Below the pieces are notes generated by a model. The model was not told the DNA's origin and ran no database searches. It saw only the letters and a program-made list of their open reading frames with translations. The position numbers and the translations under genes were made by a program. From Bacteroidales bacterium (lineage in GTDB: Bacteria > Bacteroidota > Bacteroidia > Bacteroidales > UBA932): DNA of 64,000 nucleotides. Location: NCBI GenBank assembly GCA_024401695.1, contig JAKSKN010000001.1, positions 434,001 to 498,000 of the forward strand. Reading direction: 5' to 3'. Positions within the stretch are counted from its first letter, which is position 1. Every line of letters starts with the position of its first letter. Below are positions 17,777-26,529 of the stretch, piece after piece.

Positions 17777-18102
17777 AAATATGGTTATTAACATTAGTTG
17801 TCTGCAGTTGAATTTCTTATGGCAATAGAACACGAAAGCGTGACCGTCCGATGATGGACAGTCACGCTTCGCGCATTCTTAATCTATTGACAGTTAATGA
17901 ATTACCCCCCCCATTGCAGTGGAGAGCATCGCGCTGGTATAGTATTTTACGAGATTTTTCTGCATTTCTAATGTAAATTTAGTTATTTATTTCTGATTGA
18001 GCAAGAATATTGAATGTATCCGGGTGAGCGCACGGGGCCAAAAGAAGAAGGCGACCAATAATCAACTTATTGGCCGCCTTCTTCTTTCATTGTATCGTAC
18101 TG
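17777..18102. other. Intergenic region with hairpin and C8 tract
   Basis: No gene is seen. The region holds a stem-loop at 17833-17871 (CGAAAGCGTGAC...GTCACGCTTCG) and a homopolymer of eight C at 17905-17912, about 130 bases upstream of the small minus-strand gene. The terminator of the SusCD operon lies at 18041-18087. The promoter for the small gene and BspA-like gene must lie here, but no clear TAnnTTTG box was identified. Confidence 0.5.
18041..18087 (-). terminator. Terminator of the SusC/D operon
   Basis: A 21-base stem (18041-18061 paired with 18067-18087, one mismatch) with a TCAAC loop lies 15 bases after the stop of the last Sus gene. The stem edge is rich in T on the transcribed strand. 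Confidence 0.8.
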
Positions 18103-20004
18103 CTACTTGTGATAGAGTTTCAGAGGGGTGTAACCGCTGCCGGTGAAGAGCAGGTGCTGCTCATCGAGACTTCCGACTATAGGGTCGTCGCCGAAGTTGA
18201 TTTCGACAGTGAATGTGCCGTCGCCGTTGTCCACCATACGCTCAGCCATATTGTCCGGCTTGATGTCGTTATCGGCACCCATCCACTGGACGCTCCACCA
18301 ACCGGTGGTGACTCGGATCTGAGGCCAGTCGCTGCCCTTCGCAACAAGATAGAATGTCCCGGTCTTGATGATATCCCAGATATCCTGTGCAAAAGTGGCG
18401 CAGCACTCGTTATTGCCGTCGTGGCCATCGAGACCGAAGCGGTAATCACCGCCCCAGCTGACCTCACCGAGAGAACCGCCATTCTCCCAGAATACGACAG
18501 GGTCAGGCTCGCTGCCACCGCCTGCTACCCATTCATTGACATAGATTTCAAGAAGGGTGTAGGCATCACCGGTGAAGAGCAGGTGCTGAACATCGATGAG
18601 GTCATAGATGTTACCATCTTCCTTGATGTTGAGCTCGATGTACTTGGTACCGTCTTCCTCTTCAAGGATCATATCAGTGCAGTTATGGTCAGCGCCGCCG
18701 TATGCACCAGTCCACCAGCCTGTGGTGATACGGATGTTGGAAGCATCATTGACGTCTACGGCAACACGGACCTTGTCCTCCTTGATCAGATTCCATACAT
18801 CAGCAGGGAATGTAGCGATACACTCGTTATTGCCGTCATTGCCTTCAAGACCGAAGCGGAATGTGCCGCCCCAAGATGGAATAGCATCTCCGGTCTCATT
18901 CTTCCAGAAGCTCTTGCGCTCCCAGTGGCCCGCTTCTCCAGGTACCCATTCCTGCTCTACCGTATAGATGTAGAGGAGGGTGTAGGCATCACCGGTGAAG
19001 AGGAGGTGCTGAACATCGATATTGTCGTAGAGGTTTCCATCGCCCTTGATGTCGAGTTCGATGTACTTGGTTCCATCCTCTTCTTCAAGAAGCATATCAG
19101 TGCAGTTATGGTCAGCGCCGCCGTATGCACCAGTCCACCAGCCTGTGGTGATACGGATGTTGGAAGCATCATTGACGTCTACGGCAACACGGACCTTGTC
19201 CTCCTTGATCAGATTCCATACATCAGCAGGGAATGTAGCGATACACTCGTTATTGCCGTCATTGCCTTCAAGACCGAAGCGGAATGTGCCGCCCCAAGAT
19301 GGAATAGCATCTCCGGTCTCATTCTTCCAAAGGTATGTTATCTTGGTCTCCCAGTGTCCACTTTCCTGCTTAGGCTTGTAGGCCAGTTCCGGCATAATGA
19401 ACACATTTGAATCGTAGGTATAGACCTTACCGGCGAATGTGCCCTCGAAGATATTCTTGGCAGGGACATAGAAGATGACAGAGCTGGTACCCCTGCGGTA
19501 GAAATTCTCAGCTGTAATAAGATTAGGGTTACCATCGGCGTCAAGCAGTTCAACAGCATTGATGAACTCAAGATCCTTACCATAGATAGTGATAAGTTCT
19601 CCACCTTCGGCCGTTTCGCCGGCCTGCTTGGAATAACCGGAGACCACTGTCTTTCCGACAGTCAGGTCCAGTCTTGATTCCGCCTGGTCAGAAGAAGAAC
19701 GTACTACAAGCTTTCCGCCTTCGGCAGCAATGCCTGCAGGAGCGGTCAACCTGATCATTCCGTCACCGGCAAGTTCAAAATCAGTGACGCTGACATTGCC
19801 GGGGAATACAACCTCTTTTGCGTCAGTGAAGCCGGAGCCGCTGATAGTCATAGGCTGCCCTGCCACCACTTTCGTCGGGAAGAACACCTTGATGTTCAAC
19901 CCCGCGTCTTTCGAATCGTCAAGCTGCTGGATGTTACAAGCCGTAAAGGCACCAAGCACGACAAGCGAAAGAAACAATCCAATATATTTAAATAACTTTT
20001 TCAT
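18103..20004 (-). CDS. Surface glycan-binding lipoprotein with IPT domains and triple repeat
   Basis: A 633-residue lipoprotein (signal ends AFTAC, Cys about residue 23). Two IPT/TIG immunoglobulin-like domains (about 40-205) are followed by three tandem domains of about 140 residues, each with W/GGTFRFGLEG, a central IRITTGWWTG and a QHLLFTGDAYT end. The position after the last SusD and this architecture fit a SusE/F-type surface glycan-binding protein that captures polysaccharide for the SusCD importers. The first two repeats are nearly identical; the third is diverged (WGGDYRFGLDG, IRVTTGWWS). It is the last gene of the operon, followed by a strong terminator. Confidence 0.8.
   Translation of the reverse strand: MKKLFKYIGLFLSLVVLGAFTACNIQQLDDSKDAGLNIKVFFPTKVVAGQPMTISGSGFTDAKEVVFPGNVSVTDFELAGDGMIRLTAPAGIAAEGGKLVVRSSSDQAESRLDLTVGKTVVSGYSKQAGETAEGGELITIYGKDLEFINAVELLDADGNPNLITAENFYRRGTSSVIFYVPAKNIFEGTFAGKVYTYDSNVFIMPELAYKPKQESGHWETKITYLWKNETGDAIPSWGGTFRFGLEGNDGNNECIATFPADVWNLIKEDKVRVAVDVNDASNIRITTGWWTGAYGGADHNCTDMLLEEEDGTKYIELDIKGDGNLYDNIDVQHLLFTGDAYTLLYIYTVEQEWVPGEAGHWERKSFWKNETGDAIPSWGGTFRFGLEGNDGNNECIATFPADVWNLIKEDKVRVAVDVNDASNIRITTGWWTGAYGGADHNCTDMILEEEDGTKYIELNIKEDGNIYDLIDVQHLLFTGDAYTLLEIYVNEWVAGGGSEPDPVVFWENGGSLGEVSWGGDYRFGLDGHDGNNECCATFAQDIWDIIKTGTFYLVAKGSDWPQIRVTTGWWSVQWMGADNDIKPDNMAERMVDNGDGTFTVEINFGDDPIVGSLDEQHLLFTGSGYTPLKLYHK
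18670..19329 (-). repeat. 237-bp identical internal direct repeat in glycan-binding gene
   Basis: Bases 18670-18906 and 19093-19329 are identical in the same orientation, with a 423-bp period (141 codons). Perfect identity at synonymous sites indicates a recent duplication or gene conversion. The repeat can support unequal recombination that changes domain number. Confidence 0.9.
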
Positions 20005-20032
20005 ATTTGAATTCCTTTAAATGTTTGGAATA

Positions 20033-21709
20033 CTACCAACCCGTATTCTGGGTGAGGTTGCCATTCTTCTTCAATTCAGTCTGAGGGATTGGATAGAAGT
20101 AGTATTTTTCCTCCCACTGACGGGTTATGGTAGAGCGGGTAAGCTGCTTTGAGCTGCTGATAGTAGCGACCTGGATGGTCTTGAAATACTGGTCAGCCTT
20201 CTTCCAGCGGCGGACATCCCAGAAACGGTGGTTCTCGAATGCAAGCTCGACAAGGCGCTCGCGCTCGTAACGCTCAACCCAGGCATTGCCATCTTCAGTG
20301 AATTTAGGCATCTTGATGTCGCTGCGGTCTCTCAACTTGTTGACAGCCTCGTTGGCGGTCAGTCCATAAGTCGCGTCATTGGCGCTTCCAGTGGCATTGA
20401 ATACAGCTTCGGCATAGTCAAGATAAAGTTCACCGAGACGGAACAGAATCCAGGTATGACGGCGGAATGTCTGATTGTCGGCTGTTGTAACACAAGAGCC
20501 GTCAACATATTTCTTCAGATAGTAGCTGGTAGGGGTCGCGCCATAAACAGGAGCTGCGTTAAAGCCTCCGATGAAAGTTTCGATAGCTTTTTTCTGCGTA
20601 CCGTTTGTCGGCCATTCGTCGCCGTTCTTCACGACAGTGAGAGCAAAGCGCGGGTCGAGGCCTTCGTATGGATCGACTGCAGTGAGATCGATGCTTCCAG
20701 GGTAACGCTGAGCGAAGGTCTCACCATTGTTCTGATACTCATACTGATCTACAAGACTCTGGGTCGGGCAGTTGCCTGAAGCACCATTCTCGACGCCGAC
20801 AGGATAGTTGGCCATCTCGAATGAGTTGCTTTCACCGCGTCCAAGACCAAGGATGATCTCAGGATTGTAGAAAGCCTCGTGGCCCCACAGGGCGCTATAT
20901 GAGCTGAGACTCAGTCCCCAGGTAGAAGCATTGTCGATGACGAACTTGCAGGCTTCAGCCGCCTTCGCCCACTTTGACTTGTCTCCGTTGGTGTTGAACA
21001 GAGGAGAAGCGGCATAAAGCAAAGTGCGGGCCTTGAGTGCATATGCGGCGACACGGGTTGCGCGGCCGATTTCCGCACCGACTTCCGTAGTATAGCTGAC
21101 AGGAAGATTTGGAGCGACAGCATCGATCTCATCAACGATGAACTTGACGATTTCATCTGCCGGAGTACGGGCGATGCTGTTGGCCTGGGCATTGGTGAGA
21201 GTGGTGGTTACCAGAGGCACGTCGCCATAGGTCCTGAACAGCTCAAAGTAGAAATATGCCCTGAGGAAACGGAGCTCGTAAGGGAAAAGTTCCAACTGAG
21301 ACGCCCACATTTCATAGCTTGCATTGTACTTCCATTCCGAGAGGTCAGCCTTGTCGATCTTTTCAAGGATAGTACAAACCTCCGCAATGGCGGTATATGA
21401 TTTCGTCCAGACATTTGAGTATGGATTGGCTGCGCTCCAGCCACCGTTGGTATAGTTGTTTATCGCCCCGGTCTCAAGAGCATACTGGGCCTCATCGGTA
21501 GCACCGGCAAGGAAATATGCGCTGTTGGTCTCGAACTCGTTGTTGTAGAGCTGGGCGTAGACATCAAATACCATATTCTTTATACCATTCTCGAAATACT
21601 CGAAAGACCACTCCTCATCACGCATGTTCTGCTCAGTATAATTGAGGTCAGCACACGCATTCAGGGCGATTCCGGCGAAAATGAATAAACAGATTTTATG
21701 TAGTTTCAT
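20033..21709 (-). CDS. SusD/RagB-family nutrient-binding outer membrane lipoprotein (second pair)
   Basis: A 558-residue protein with signal MKLHKICLFIFAGIALNAC (lipobox LNAC). It has the SusD layout: helical TPR-like half (FPYELRFLRAYFYFELFRTYGDVPLV), a variable binding half, and a C-terminal ERLVELAFENHRFWDVRRWK motif ending in TQNTGW. It caps the SusC barrel and helps bind oligomeric nutrient at the cell surface. It lies 13 bases after its SusC partner (21723-24503) and 28 bases before the glycan-binding lipoprotein. The substrate cannot be deduced. Confidence 0.95.
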   Translation of the reverse strand: MKLHKICLFIFAGIALNACADLNYTEQNMRDEEWSFEYFENGIKNMVFDVYAQLYNNEFETNSAYFLAGATDEAQYALETGAINNYTNGGWSAANPYSNVWTKSYTAIAEVCTILEKIDKADLSEWKYNASYEMWASQLELFPYELRFLRAYFYFELFRTYGDVPLVTTTLTNAQANSIARTPADEIVKFIVDEIDAVAPNLPVSYTTEVGAEIGRATRVAAYALKARTLLYAASPLFNTNGDKSKWAKAAEACKFVIDNASTWGLSLSSYSALWGHEAFYNPEIILGLGRGESNSFEMANYPVGVENGASGNCPTQSLVDQYEYQNNGETFAQRYPGSIDLTAVDPYEGLDPRFALTVVKNGDEWPTNGTQKKAIETFIGGFNAAPVYGATPTSYYLKKYVDGSCVTTADNQTFRRHTWILFRLGELYLDYAEAVFNATGSANDATYGLTANEAVNKLRDRSDIKMPKFTEDGNAWVERYERERLVELAFENHRFWDVRRWKKADQYFKTIQVATISSSKQLTRSTITRQWEEKYYFYPIPQTELKKNGNLTQNTGW

Positions 21710-21722
21710 AATTCAATCAATA

Positions 21723-24503
21723 TTAGAAGATTACAGAAAGACCCATATTGACTGCCTTCATCACAGGATAGCCTGTGTTGAGGTTCTCAGCATCCATAGC
21801 CGGGATATTGTCGAAAGACAGAAGGTTCTGTCCCTGGACGAAGATCTTGACTGATGTAAGCTTGATGCGGTTTACAAACGATGCAGGGAGCTTGTAATAA
21901 ATCTCACAGTCGCGAAGTTTGAACCAGTTCACGTCACGATACCAGACGGTTGAATTCTGGGTATTGTTGGCAACTTTCGTAGTTGACAGACGTGGGTACA
22001 AAGCGCTTCCGCCAACCGTGTCGAAACAGTTGTTGAGATATTCCCTTGAGAGATTGCGGTTGTCGGAGAGTGCGCCCCAGACACCGTCAACATCAAGAAG
22101 GCTCTTGGTCTGACCGGCAGCGCCCTGGAAGGATGCATTGATACCGAAGCCCTTGTATTCCATACCGATATTGATGCCGTAATTCAACGCAGGTACAGCG
22201 TAGCCATAATCCAGGGCTACGAAGTCGTTCTCATTGATCACGCCGTCAGCATTGACATCCTTGTACTTGATGTCGCCGACCTTCACCTGTCCGAATTCCT
22301 GAAGAGGACTGTTGTCAATCTCTTCCTGGTTCTGGAAGAAGCCGAGGGCTATGAGACCGCGTGCTGCATCGGCAGGAGCGCCGACAACAGAGAGGTTCGG
22401 ATAGACAGGGGTCTCGATCCACTCGAGAACCTGGCTCTTGACAGCTGAGACGTTTGCACCGAAATTCAGGTTGAAACCGTTAGCAAACGTCTTGGCATAA
22501 CGCAGGCCGGCTTCAACGCCATAGCTTGCAACAACGCCCTTGTCGTCATATGAAGACTGGATACCTACGACTGCTGAATTCAGGGAGCCTGCACTTACAA
22601 GAATGTTGCGTCTCTGCTGATAGAACATATCGACGGTGATGTCGAGACAATCGGCGATACGCATATCGGTTCCCAGATTGAGCTTGTGGGCTGCCTCCTG
22701 ACGGAAGTTGGTGGTCGGGAACTGGGTCATGAATGCGCCCCACGATCCTGCGAAGGATGTACCATACCAGAACTGGCCGTGAGAAGCATCCCATTTCGCA
22801 AGCCAAAGACCGTTTTCAGGGACATAGTCTGTATGCTGGACACCTCCGGAAAGACGGAGTTTGCCGTAGAATCCCGTGTCAGGATTGTTGCCATATATCC
22901 AGGCGAGACCGAATGTAGGAGAGAACGCCCACTTTGCAGGATAGCTGCGGTTCGAGCCGTTGGCGGCAAGCACAATATCGGCGACGAACTTGTCGGCGTG
23001 GTCATAATGGAGCGCAAGGTTGACGTTGCGGCGATACCAGGTATTGCTCTGGCCGTCACGTACCTCGCTCTTCATATTATAGTTGAGGTTAGTCAGGAAA
23101 TTGTCTCCGTTGCTGAACCGGGTGGCATATTTGAAACCGGCATTGAGGGTTCCGACACGCCACTGGGAATCAACCCAGTTATTGAAGACGAGCTTGTCCT
23201 CGACTGTACCCATAACGGCTTCCTGCAACGTGTTGCTCGCGTCATAATAGTTCCATCCGTACTGATAACCCATAGAACGGTTTTCAATGGTGTTGGAAGC
23301 ATTGTCGTAAGAACCGCCGGCATAGAACTGCAATCCGTCAAGAAGGAAATAGAGATCCTGTTCGAGTGTGACGTCAGCCCATATCTGGCGCTGATGTGTC
23401 TTGGCAAAACCGGTGCCCTGAGACTTGGCAACAAGGTTGAAGTCGCCGTAAGTCTGGCTGCCGCCCCATACACCATTCTTGGTCCTGATAGGGAAAGCAA
23501 GTGCCGGAACCTTGTAGAGATGCCACCAGGCATCATTAGAGCTCAGGTTCGGGACGCCGTTGGTCTCCATAAAGATAGCAAGGACATTGGTCTTCACCCT
23601 CGTCGACTTGGTGACCTGGAAGTCCACATTCGCACGGATATTGACCTTTGATTCCTTGAGCTGAGAATTCCAGTCACCCTGGCTGACACCCTTGTAGAGT
23701 CCGCGTGCATCGGTGAAGTCAATCTGAGAATAATACTCAACATTTTCGGAGCCGCCGTACATTGAGACAAACGCGTTGGTCTCGTGAGCGGTGTTTCTGA
23801 AGACCTGGTCCTTCCAATTGACATTCGGATATACGTATGGATCGGTACCATCCTGGAACTTCTGGAGTTCAGCGTCAGTGTACGCAAGTGTGAGTCCGTC
23901 GTTCTGACGGGCAGTGTTCAATGCCTTCGCATAATCGTATGCGCCGACCATATCTGCTGTCTGAGGATCGAACTGGAACTTATGGGAAGCGCCGACCTTG
24001 ACATTGAATCCGGTGTTGGCCTTGCCGCGCTTTGTCTTGACAAGGAGAACACCATTGATTGCTTCGTGGCCGTACATAGCGACTGCCGCAGCGTCCCTGA
24101 GGACAGTGACACTTTCCACTTCCTCAACCGAAATGCGGTCGATAGGGCGCTCGGCACCATCAACGAGAATAAGGATGTCTCTCTCGCCGGTGGTCTGTGC
24201 ACCACGGATGTTGAATGTAGCACCAGTGCCCTCTTCTCCCTTGAAACCGGTGTTCTGAAGAGCGGTAAGTCCGAGAAGTTTGCCATAAAGAGCATCGGCA
24301 AGACTGATAGCGGAAGTCCGGCTGAGTTCCTCTGCGGTAATCGTGTATGTTGCCGCAGTCGTGAGGAATTCCGAACTCTCGACTCCATAGCCCAAATCCA
24401 CAATCTGTGACTTCTTGTCACTCAATTCGATTTGAGCGTTTGCTGTCACAGGGACGGCAAGGAGCCCCAATAGGCTATATATAAGTATATTACGTAATTT
24501 CAT
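21723..24503 (-). CDS. SusC/RagA-family TonB-dependent outer membrane transporter, short form
   Basis: A 926-residue protein with a cleavable signal peptide (ending ANAQ) followed after about 40 residues by the plug domain (LADALYGKLLGLTAL, ILILVDGAERPIDRISVEEVESVTVLRDAAAVAMYG) and a beta-barrel ending in a terminal Phe. Unlike the SusC at 26530-29691, it lacks the N-terminal carboxypeptidase-D-like domain. No separate TonB box is obvious in the short N-terminal segment. It pairs with the SusD directly downstream. Energy would come from TonB/ExbBD. Confidence 0.94.
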   Translation of the reverse strand: MKLRNILIYSLLGLLAVPVTANAQIELSDKKSQIVDLGYGVESSEFLTTAATYTITAEELSRTSAISLADALYGKLLGLTALQNTGFKGEEGTGATFNIRGAQTTGERDILILVDGAERPIDRISVEEVESVTVLRDAAAVAMYGHEAINGVLLVKTKRGKANTGFNVKVGASHKFQFDPQTADMVGAYDYAKALNTARQNDGLTLAYTDAELQKFQDGTDPYVYPNVNWKDQVFRNTAHETNAFVSMYGGSENVEYYSQIDFTDARGLYKGVSQGDWNSQLKESKVNIRANVDFQVTKSTRVKTNVLAIFMETNGVPNLSSNDAWWHLYKVPALAFPIRTKNGVWGGSQTYGDFNLVAKSQGTGFAKTHQRQIWADVTLEQDLYFLLDGLQFYAGGSYDNASNTIENRSMGYQYGWNYYDASNTLQEAVMGTVEDKLVFNNWVDSQWRVGTLNAGFKYATRFSNGDNFLTNLNYNMKSEVRDGQSNTWYRRNVNLALHYDHADKFVADIVLAANGSNRSYPAKWAFSPTFGLAWIYGNNPDTGFYGKLRLSGGVQHTDYVPENGLWLAKWDASHGQFWYGTSFAGSWGAFMTQFPTTNFRQEAAHKLNLGTDMRIADCLDITVDMFYQQRRNILVSAGSLNSAVVGIQSSYDDKGVVASYGVEAGLRYAKTFANGFNLNFGANVSAVKSQVLEWIETPVYPNLSVVGAPADAARGLIALGFFQNQEEIDNSPLQEFGQVKVGDIKYKDVNADGVINENDFVALDYGYAVPALNYGINIGMEYKGFGINASFQGAAGQTKSLLDVDGVWGALSDNRNLSREYLNNCFDTVGGSALYPRLSTTKVANNTQNSTVWYRDVNWFKLRDCEIYYKLPASFVNRIKLTSVKIFVQGQNLLSFDNIPAMDAENLNTGYPVMKAVNMGLSVIF

Positions 24504-24524
24504 AATCGTGATGATTTCTATTTG

Positions 24525-26516
24525 TTACCAACCAGGATTCTGAGTAAGGCCATAACCTTTCTGTACCTCATCTCGTGAAACCGGATCAAGATACCATTTG
24601 TTTGACCAACCGTCCGGTTTCCACCAGCGACGTGCACCGACGGCAATCTGCGGTTTCTCGTATTCGAATTTCGGCCAAGGCTCACCTTCCGTGTATCTGC
24701 CGCCGTCTTCCATACGGTTGCCATCGGCATCAAGGCGGTAGATTCTGATTTCGTGAAGAGGCTTGGTGAAAAGATCCTGACGCTTGCGACGTATCATATC
24801 GTAGACACGGTCTCCGCACTCTGCGCCGATTTCGCAGTTACGCTCACGAAGGATTTCGTCGATGAGGTTTTCCTTGTTGGACAAAAGGTTCAGTCCAGGA
24901 TTCATCACCTCAAGACGGCCGAGGCCGACGCGGCTGCGCACCACGTGAAGGGCATCAAGAGCTTCCTGATTCCTACCGAGTTCTGCAAGGGCTTCAGCAC
25001 GGATGAGATACAGTTCTGCAAGACGGACATAGGAAACACCTATATATTCATCATCCATCTTGAGAGTGCTTCCACCGTAGTCAAGGAGCCATTTGAATTT
25101 GAAGAAACCGGTAGCCTTGTCTTCTGCATTGTTGAACGCCGAAGTGGTAAGGAAACCGCCCTGCCAGGAGTCGATGAAATTCTGGCCCTGATAGTCGAAG
25201 CCGGCCGGGAGAGACTGACGAGGAACCATAACGGTCTCGTACAGGCGAGGGTCACGGTCTGCATAGATGTCGATACCTTCAGGATTCTTTCCAGCACCGT
25301 AGATGTCGGTATAAGGGAAATCACGGCCATCGCTCATGCCGAAGCACTCAACCAGTTCATTGGTAGGGACTGCGCCGCCCTGACGATAGCAGTCAAGAGC
25401 GAAGCCTGCCCATCCCCATCCCCATCCGCCATCGGACAGAGTCTTGGTCGGGTGTACGTCGAAAATCTTTTCGTGATGTGTCTCATCGTTGCGGTAGCGA
25501 TATGCCCTGCGGTAAGCGGTTCTGTATCCGGCTTCATCCTGAGATGTCGGCTGGACGAGCTGATAATAGTCTCCATTGGCGGCATTGTCACTGAAGAACT
25601 CATCACAATATTTGAGGCAGCGTTCCCAGAGAGAAGGATCCTCCTTGCCGAACCAGACGTGGTTGATGTTGGTGAACTCTGTAACCTTGCTGTCCTCGTA
25701 CTGCATATATGGAGCAGCATTATTGAACAGAGGAGAAGCGGCAAACATCCACACCTTGGCGCGGAGAGCCCTGGCAGAGGCGCGGGTAAGACGTCCTGAC
25801 CACTGGCCGATGTCATTGTTAGGGATATTCCAGATGAATCCCGGCTCGGCAATTGCAAGCCCGATCAGTTCGTCAATATACTCGACTGTCTCCATAGCCG
25901 TGGCGCGGCCGTCAGTGAATTCCTCACCGACTCCGTAAGCCTTCTTCACAAGGCAGAGTCCGCCGAAATTGCGGAACGCATCGAAATAGCGGCTTGCCAT
26001 AATCGTGTAAGCCTCACCGCGGATACGGCTCTTCTCCATTTCGTCCATTCCCGGCACATTGTCAATATTCTCGATGATCTGCCAGCATTTGCGGATGGTT
26101 TCATAGATTGAAACACGGCCGCCCGCATCGGAACCGATACTTCTGGTAGAATATGAGAACTTGCCCTGGAAGTTGCTGTCCTCGGTATCCTGCGCATTTT
26201 CGGTCAGGGATCCAGGATAGTAACTTTGGATAGGGCCGCCCCAGCTGCAATAGCAGTGGTATGAGTCTGAAAGCACATCGATAGGTGCGCCGTTCATCAT
26301 ATTGCTGTTGGTGTAAGTGCAATAGAGCTGCGAATAAGCACTCCAGAGGAAGTTGCGCACATATTCCGGGTTGGAGAATATCGTTTCGATATTCACGTCA
26401 ACGCCAGGAGCTTTTTCAAGGAATGGGTCACCTACAGCGAACTTGTCTACGCAAGATGTCGCGAAAAAGGTGGACAAGATTCCCAACACCAGTATTTTAT
26501 TGAGTTTCATTTTCAT
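24525..26516 (-). CDS. SusD/RagB-family outer membrane lipoprotein (first pair)
   Basis: A 663-residue SusD-like protein, longer than its paralogue downstream. It has a lipoprotein signal (FFATSC), a SusD helical core, WGWAGFALDCYRQGG in the binding half, and the C-terminal ERNCEIGAECGDRVYDMIRRKR motif ending in TQNPGW. The start is ATG 26516 (MKMKLNK); ATG 26510 is equally possible. The frame extends further upstream, but that would overlap the SusC stop region. It lies 13 bases after its SusC partner. Confidence 0.94.
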   Translation of the reverse strand: MKMKLNKILVLGILSTFFATSCVDKFAVGDPFLEKAPGVDVNIETIFSNPEYVRNFLWSAYSQLYCTYTNSNMMNGAPIDVLSDSYHCYCSWGGPIQSYYPGSLTENAQDTEDSNFQGKFSYSTRSIGSDAGGRVSIYETIRKCWQIIENIDNVPGMDEMEKSRIRGEAYTIMASRYFDAFRNFGGLCLVKKAYGVGEEFTDGRATAMETVEYIDELIGLAIAEPGFIWNIPNNDIGQWSGRLTRASARALRAKVWMFAASPLFNNAAPYMQYEDSKVTEFTNINHVWFGKEDPSLWERCLKYCDEFFSDNAANGDYYQLVQPTSQDEAGYRTAYRRAYRYRNDETHHEKIFDVHPTKTLSDGGWGWGWAGFALDCYRQGGAVPTNELVECFGMSDGRDFPYTDIYGAGKNPEGIDIYADRDPRLYETVMVPRQSLPAGFDYQGQNFIDSWQGGFLTTSAFNNAEDKATGFFKFKWLLDYGGSTLKMDDEYIGVSYVRLAELYLIRAEALAELGRNQEALDALHVVRSRVGLGRLEVMNPGLNLLSNKENLIDEILRERNCEIGAECGDRVYDMIRRKRQDLFTKPLHEIRIYRLDADGNRMEDGGRYTEGEPWPKFEYEKPQIAVGARRWWKPDGWSNKWYLDPVSRDEVQKGYGLTQNPGW

Positions 26517-26529
26517 AATCAGACAAGCA

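Noticed and set aside
18070..19410. Long plus-strand open frame (446 codons) opposite the glycan-binding gene
   Set aside because: It mirrors the repeated minus-strand gene and contains the same internal repeats. It has no signal or family similarity, and the minus-strand protein is clearly real.
22686..23651. Plus-strand frame of 321 codons opposite SusC
   Set aside because: Antisense shadow of a well-supported SusC gene, with no recognisable domain.
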